A DNA stretch of 9,839 nucleotides from JAIBBG01 sp043748015 (lineage in GTDB: Bacteria > Bacteroidota > Bacteroidia > Flavobacteriales_D > Sanyastnellaceae). A model generated the notes under the pieces. The model was given only the letters and a program-made list of their open reading frames with translations. It searched no databases and had not been told where the DNA came from. The translations under genes were made by a program, and so were the position numbers. Shown here in pieces: positions 7,532 through 9,839 of this stretch (the first letter of the stretch is position 1; each line of letters begins with the position of its first letter). Location: NCBI GenBank assembly GCA_043748015.1, contig JAYTOA010000159.1, positions 1-9,839 of the forward strand, read 5' to 3'.

Positions 7532-8589
7532 GTTTGAAATCCATTGCGCGATTTCTATCGAGTAATAAAGGCTTCACATTTGGTGTCGGCACATTACTGT
7601 TGTTCGTGATTCTCAAAATGATTCCGACGTTTGCAGATGTTTGCTATCGAAATTTCATTTTTCAGTTGTTCCGATTTATTTGGGATTGCACCATCAATCT
7701 CCTCCCCTTTTCGTTAGTCTACATTTTCATTCCAGCCATTCCATTTATTCTTTTTTTCTATTTCAGGAAAAGTAGCCGGTCTTTGGTGACAATATTTGTG
7801 TCTCTATTGAATCTGGCTGGAATTGTCTTTTCCTTATTTATGTGGATGTGGGGATTCAACTATTGCTGCAGCCTGGTTGCGCCACTTGAACGAACAACTG
7901 CATTGAGCAAACAAGAACTCTTTGAGTTTGGAATCGAAATTGCGGAAAATCTGAACACGACTGAATTAACTGTTTTCGATGACGTTTCCAGTTATGATAA
8001 TGATATTGTTGAAATAGGACAAGCAGTTGAAAAGCAAATTAGAATGCACGACATCAAAGTGTGGGGAAACCCGAAGCTGCGCATATTGGAGCTGACTGGC
8101 AAACTACGGCGACTTGGAATAGCAGGATTTTATTTTCCCTTTACCGGACAAGCATATGTTGACAATACGTTTCTTGCAACAACAAGGAACTTCATCATAG
8201 CGCACGAGTTATCACACTCATATGGAATTGCAAGCGAAGCTGAAGCAGATTTCATTGCGTATCTCGCATTGAAAAATTCGAATTTGATAAGTGTACGTGC
8301 TCGATACTTGAACTATTGTGCTGATCTGGAATTGCTGCGGAGTATTCGCTATCAATTGTATCTGTTGGAAGATGCAATACGTCTTGAATTGGATTCAAAA
8401 CTAAATGAGAACATACTAACGGAATTAAAAGCAATCAAATTGAACGCCGCTGAGTATCCTGAATATTTTCCGGGTATGCAATCGACTGTCAATGATAAGT
8501 ATCTGAAATTGATGGGTATTGAAGAAGGTGTGATGAATTATGACCGATTCATTGATCTTGCATGGGAATATCATCACCGCGCGCGATGA
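7519..8589 (+). CDS. DUF3810 family membrane protein with HExxH motif
   Basis: The product has 356 residues. Three hydrophobic segments (about 18-37, 62-82 and 88-112) are followed by a soluble domain carrying IIAHELSHSYGIASEAEADF. H229, E230 and H233 form an HExxH zinc-binding motif, and E240 or E242 is a likely third ligand. The arrangement matches DUF3810, a family of putative zinc metallopeptidases common in Bacteroidota with no proven substrate. FNYCCSLVAPLER just after the third segment corresponds to the conserved stretch seen there. The start is probably TTG at 7519, with GGAAG seven bases upstream inside apaG. Another TTG (7534) is possible, and the first ATG (7618) would cut the first membrane segment. 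The 13-base overlap with apaG suggests co-transcription and coupled translation. The role is inferred only from the motif. Confidence 0.85.
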   Translation: MQKLSLKSIARFLSSNKGFTFGVGTLLLFVILKMIPTFADVCYRNFIFQLFRFIWDCTINLLPFSLVYIFIPAIPFILFFYFRKSSRSLVTIFVSLLNLAGIVFSLFMWMWGFNYCCSLVAPLERTTALSKQELFEFGIEIAENLNTTELTVFDDVSSYDNDIVEIGQAVEKQIRMHDIKVWGNPKLRILELTGKLRRLGIAGFYFPFTGQAYVDNTFLATTRNFIIAHELSHSYGIASEAEADFIAYLALKNSNLISVRARYLNYCADLELLRSIRYQLYLLEDAIRLELDSKLNENILTELKAIKLNAAEYPEYFPGMQSTVNDKYLKLMGIEEGVMNYDRFIDLAWEYHHRAR

Positions 8590-8605
8590 ATTAGGCAAAA
8601 TTGAA
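8590..8605. other. 16-base gap between convergent genes
   Basis: The DUF3810 and redoxin stop codons face each other across 16 AT-rich bases. I see no strong hairpin with a T tract on either strand. The only nearby symmetry is TCATC/GATGA around a GC-rich loop near 8570-8590, which is weak. Transcripts may therefore overlap at their 3' ends or end by Rho. Confidence 0.5.
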
Positions 8606-9127
8606 TCAGCGTTTTTCGATGATGCATCCAACCGCAGGAACGTGTCTCACTTTTACCACATCACCATTGTTAAGCGATTTGAGAACATCCTCCAGTTCGT
8701 GGTTCTTCACCACAGAACGCTTTTTTCCAACGTCGAGATAAGAATCATCAATTCGACCATGATAAATAATCACGCCTTTATTATCAGCAATAAACACTTC
8801 CGGCGTAACGGTAGCCTTCATTGATTTGTGTTCCTGCAAACTATCGAGTAAAACCGGAAAAGGAATGCTATAGCGACTTTGATACTTTGCAGCAGCTTCA
8901 AGAGTAACATTCTTGCCTGGAATAAGCGCACGAAAGGTGAATTTCTCTGCTGAATATCTCATGGGAAGATCCTGCATGTAAAGTGCGTAATACTGGCAAA
9001 TCTTACATGTTGGGGAAATAAAAAATGTAACAGAAAACGTTTGGACATCAGCCGACTGTGCCGATACATTGAAGTACGAACTCAGGCCAATCAAAACAAT
9101 AAACAGTGATCGAAAATGTTTCGACAT
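8606..9127 (-). CDS. Exported thioredoxin-like redoxin with CxxC
   Basis: This is a 173-residue periplasmic redoxin. A signal peptide (about 1-23, ending VSA before Q24) is followed by a thioredoxin-fold domain. FFISPTCKICQYY carries the active-site pair C41 and C44. VTPEVFI (107-113) supplies the cis-proline P109, and YHGRIDDSYLDVGKKR (122-137) lies near the C-terminus. The tail PAVGCII has a third cysteine, C168. The GRIDD and GC tail features recall AhpC/TSA-like redoxins found alone or fused to cytochrome or copper-oxygenase domains. The likely role is thiol oxidoreduction in the envelope; the partner is unknown. An upstream in-frame ATG (9250) would add 41 residues and overlap the neighbouring gene, so the ATG at 9127, which gives the signal peptide, is preferred. 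A TATATTTG box ends four bases before that ATG. Confidence 0.85.
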   Translation of the reverse strand: MSKHFRSLFIVLIGLSSYFNVSAQSADVQTFSVTFFISPTCKICQYYALYMQDLPMRYSAEKFTFRALIPGKNVTLEAAAKYQSRYSIPFPVLLDSLQEHKSMKATVTPEVFIADNKGVIIYHGRIDDSYLDVGKKRSVVKNHELEDVLKSLNNGDVVKVRHVPAVGCIIEKR

Positions 9128-9131
9128 CAAG

Positions 9132-9139
9132 CAAATATA
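9132..9139 (-). promoter_or_regulatory. -7 element in front of the redoxin gene
   Basis: On the minus strand this reads TATATTTG, an exact TAnnTTTG match and identical to the apaG box. A T-run about 21 bases upstream may serve as the -33 region. Only CTTG separates it from the ATG, so the transcript would start at or next to the start codon. Confidence 0.55.
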
Positions 9140-9168
9140 ATCAATTGATAATGAGTATTTGAAAAAAA

Positions 9169-9839
9169 CTATTGTGCGGTATAAAGCAAGTTGATTAAGT
9201 CCTTCATGTCGGATGCAGCAATCGAATTCACAACCGGTGCAGGCGCCCATGAGTATTCACTTTCCACATCCTGCACCTGGACGCTTTGAGACGAAATAGT
9301 GGCGGCCTGATTGCTCCATTGATTTGACCTTCCTGATTCGGTAATGGTCACTTCCTTTAGTGACTCAGAAACTAATTTTTCCATTGCTGGTGGCGAAGTA
9401 GAACTAACATCAGCCTCACTCTCGACTGACTTGTCCTTCAGTACATTCATTTTCGAGCTTGATGCGCTACCTTCAGCCACAGTGGCCAGTTTCTTTACTG
9501 CTGATACTTCATCAACAGCATCCTCCGCACTTAATAATTCATCTCTTTTGCTTTCGCTCACTTCTACGATTTCCGCATTGACTGTTTTAGGAATCGCAGC
9601 ATTAGAAACCGGCAGTTGCTTAGGTGCAGGAGGAAATTCATCCGTGCTCAAATTCTCCGCAAAAAGATTATTACTGTCTGCAACATCATGAGGAGATGTC
9701 ACTGAATTTTCAGGAGTGGATTTCACTTCTGCAATTGCAGATTCTGATTCATTATGGTAAATAAAGAAAATTGAAAGGCCAACTACACAAGCTCCAACCA
9801 AAGCAAGTCTGAAAGCAGGTTGTCTGTGCCAGGTTACTT
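9169..9839 (-). CDS. Single-pass membrane protein with disordered extracytoplasmic part, 5' end missing
   Basis: The frame runs off the right edge, leaving 222 complete codons plus a stop. The visible part begins VTWHRQPAFR, a basic stretch that should be cytoplasmic. One membrane segment follows (LALVGACVVGLSIFFIYH), and then about 190 residues rich in Ser, Glu, Ala, Val and Thr with no cysteine and no clear fold. The chain ends with a short helix-like tail, SDMKDLINLLYTAQ. The topology (cytoplasmic N-terminus, single helix, low-complexity outer domain) resembles anti-sigma factors and similar regulators of Bacteroidota, but the N-terminal domain that would settle this is outside the window. 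A TTG at 9799-9801 is an internal codon, not a convincing start, since the frame stays open upstream. The redoxin gene follows 41 bases downstream on the same strand. Confidence 0.7.
   Translation of the reverse strand, partial: VTWHRQPAFRLALVGACVVGLSIFFIYHNESESAIAEVKSTPENSVTSPHDVADSNNLFAENLSTDEFPPAPKQLPVSNAAIPKTVNAEIVEVSESKRDELLSAEDAVDEVSAVKKLATVAEGSASSSKMNVLKDKSVESEADVSSTSPPAMEKLVSESLKEVTITESGRSNQWSNQAATISSQSVQVQDVESEYSWAPAPVVNSIAASDMKDLINLLYTAQ

Noticed and set aside
9128..9250. Longer start of the redoxin at ATG 9250
   Set aside because: It overlaps the neighbouring coding region and hides the signal peptide that starts cleanly at 9127.
9344..9691. 115-codon plus-strand open frame
   Set aside because: It is antisense to the Ser/Glu-rich part of the right-edge gene; no start signal or domain supports it.

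Overview
The window looks like a chromosomal segment of a Bacteroidota bacterium, probably of the Flavobacteriia/Cytophagia type. Three signs support this. TAnnTTTG -7 promoter elements lie in front of three genes. Shine-Dalgarno sites are weak or absent at most starts. The gene families are ones common in that phylum: a TPR/PD40 envelope protein with SPOR-like repeats, DUF3810, and a secreted redoxin. No tRNA, rRNA, CRISPR array, transposase or phage gene is visible.

Layout, left to right. (1) Bases 1-657 (+) hold the C-terminal part of a class I SAM-dependent methyltransferase whose start lies left of the window. (2) Bases 658-958 are a 301-base spacer with a candidate promoter, a perfect 8-bp inverted repeat that could be an operator, and a short in-frame leader ORF. 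(3) Bases 959-7036 (+) are one very large gene (2025 aa). It encodes an exported protein with an N-terminal signal peptide, TPRs, PD40 beta-propeller repeats and a carboxypeptidase-regulatory-like fold. Long coiled coils follow, split by Thr/Asn/Ala-rich linkers, and two SPOR-like domains close the chain. A strong intrinsic terminator follows at 7053-7085. (4) apaG (7145-7531, +) has its own promoter and overlaps a DUF3810 membrane protein with an HExxH motif (7519-8589, +), so these two probably form a small operon. (5) On the minus strand, a single-pass membrane protein with a low-complexity extracytoplasmic part (9169-9839, partial) is followed by an exported CxxC redoxin (8606-9127). The redoxin converges on the DUF3810 gene across a 16-base gap.

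The genes do not form one obvious pathway. Several concern the cell envelope: the large scaffold protein, the DUF3810 membrane protein, the periplasmic redoxin and the single-pass protein. The item most worth attention is the 2025-aa protein. Its N-terminus has the TPR-PD40-CRD order known from the type IX secretion protein PorE, but it lacks the C-terminal OmpA-like domain. Roughly a thousand residues of mostly coiled coil and linker, plus paired SPOR-like domains, stand in its place. I see no defence system, biosynthetic cluster or mobile element.
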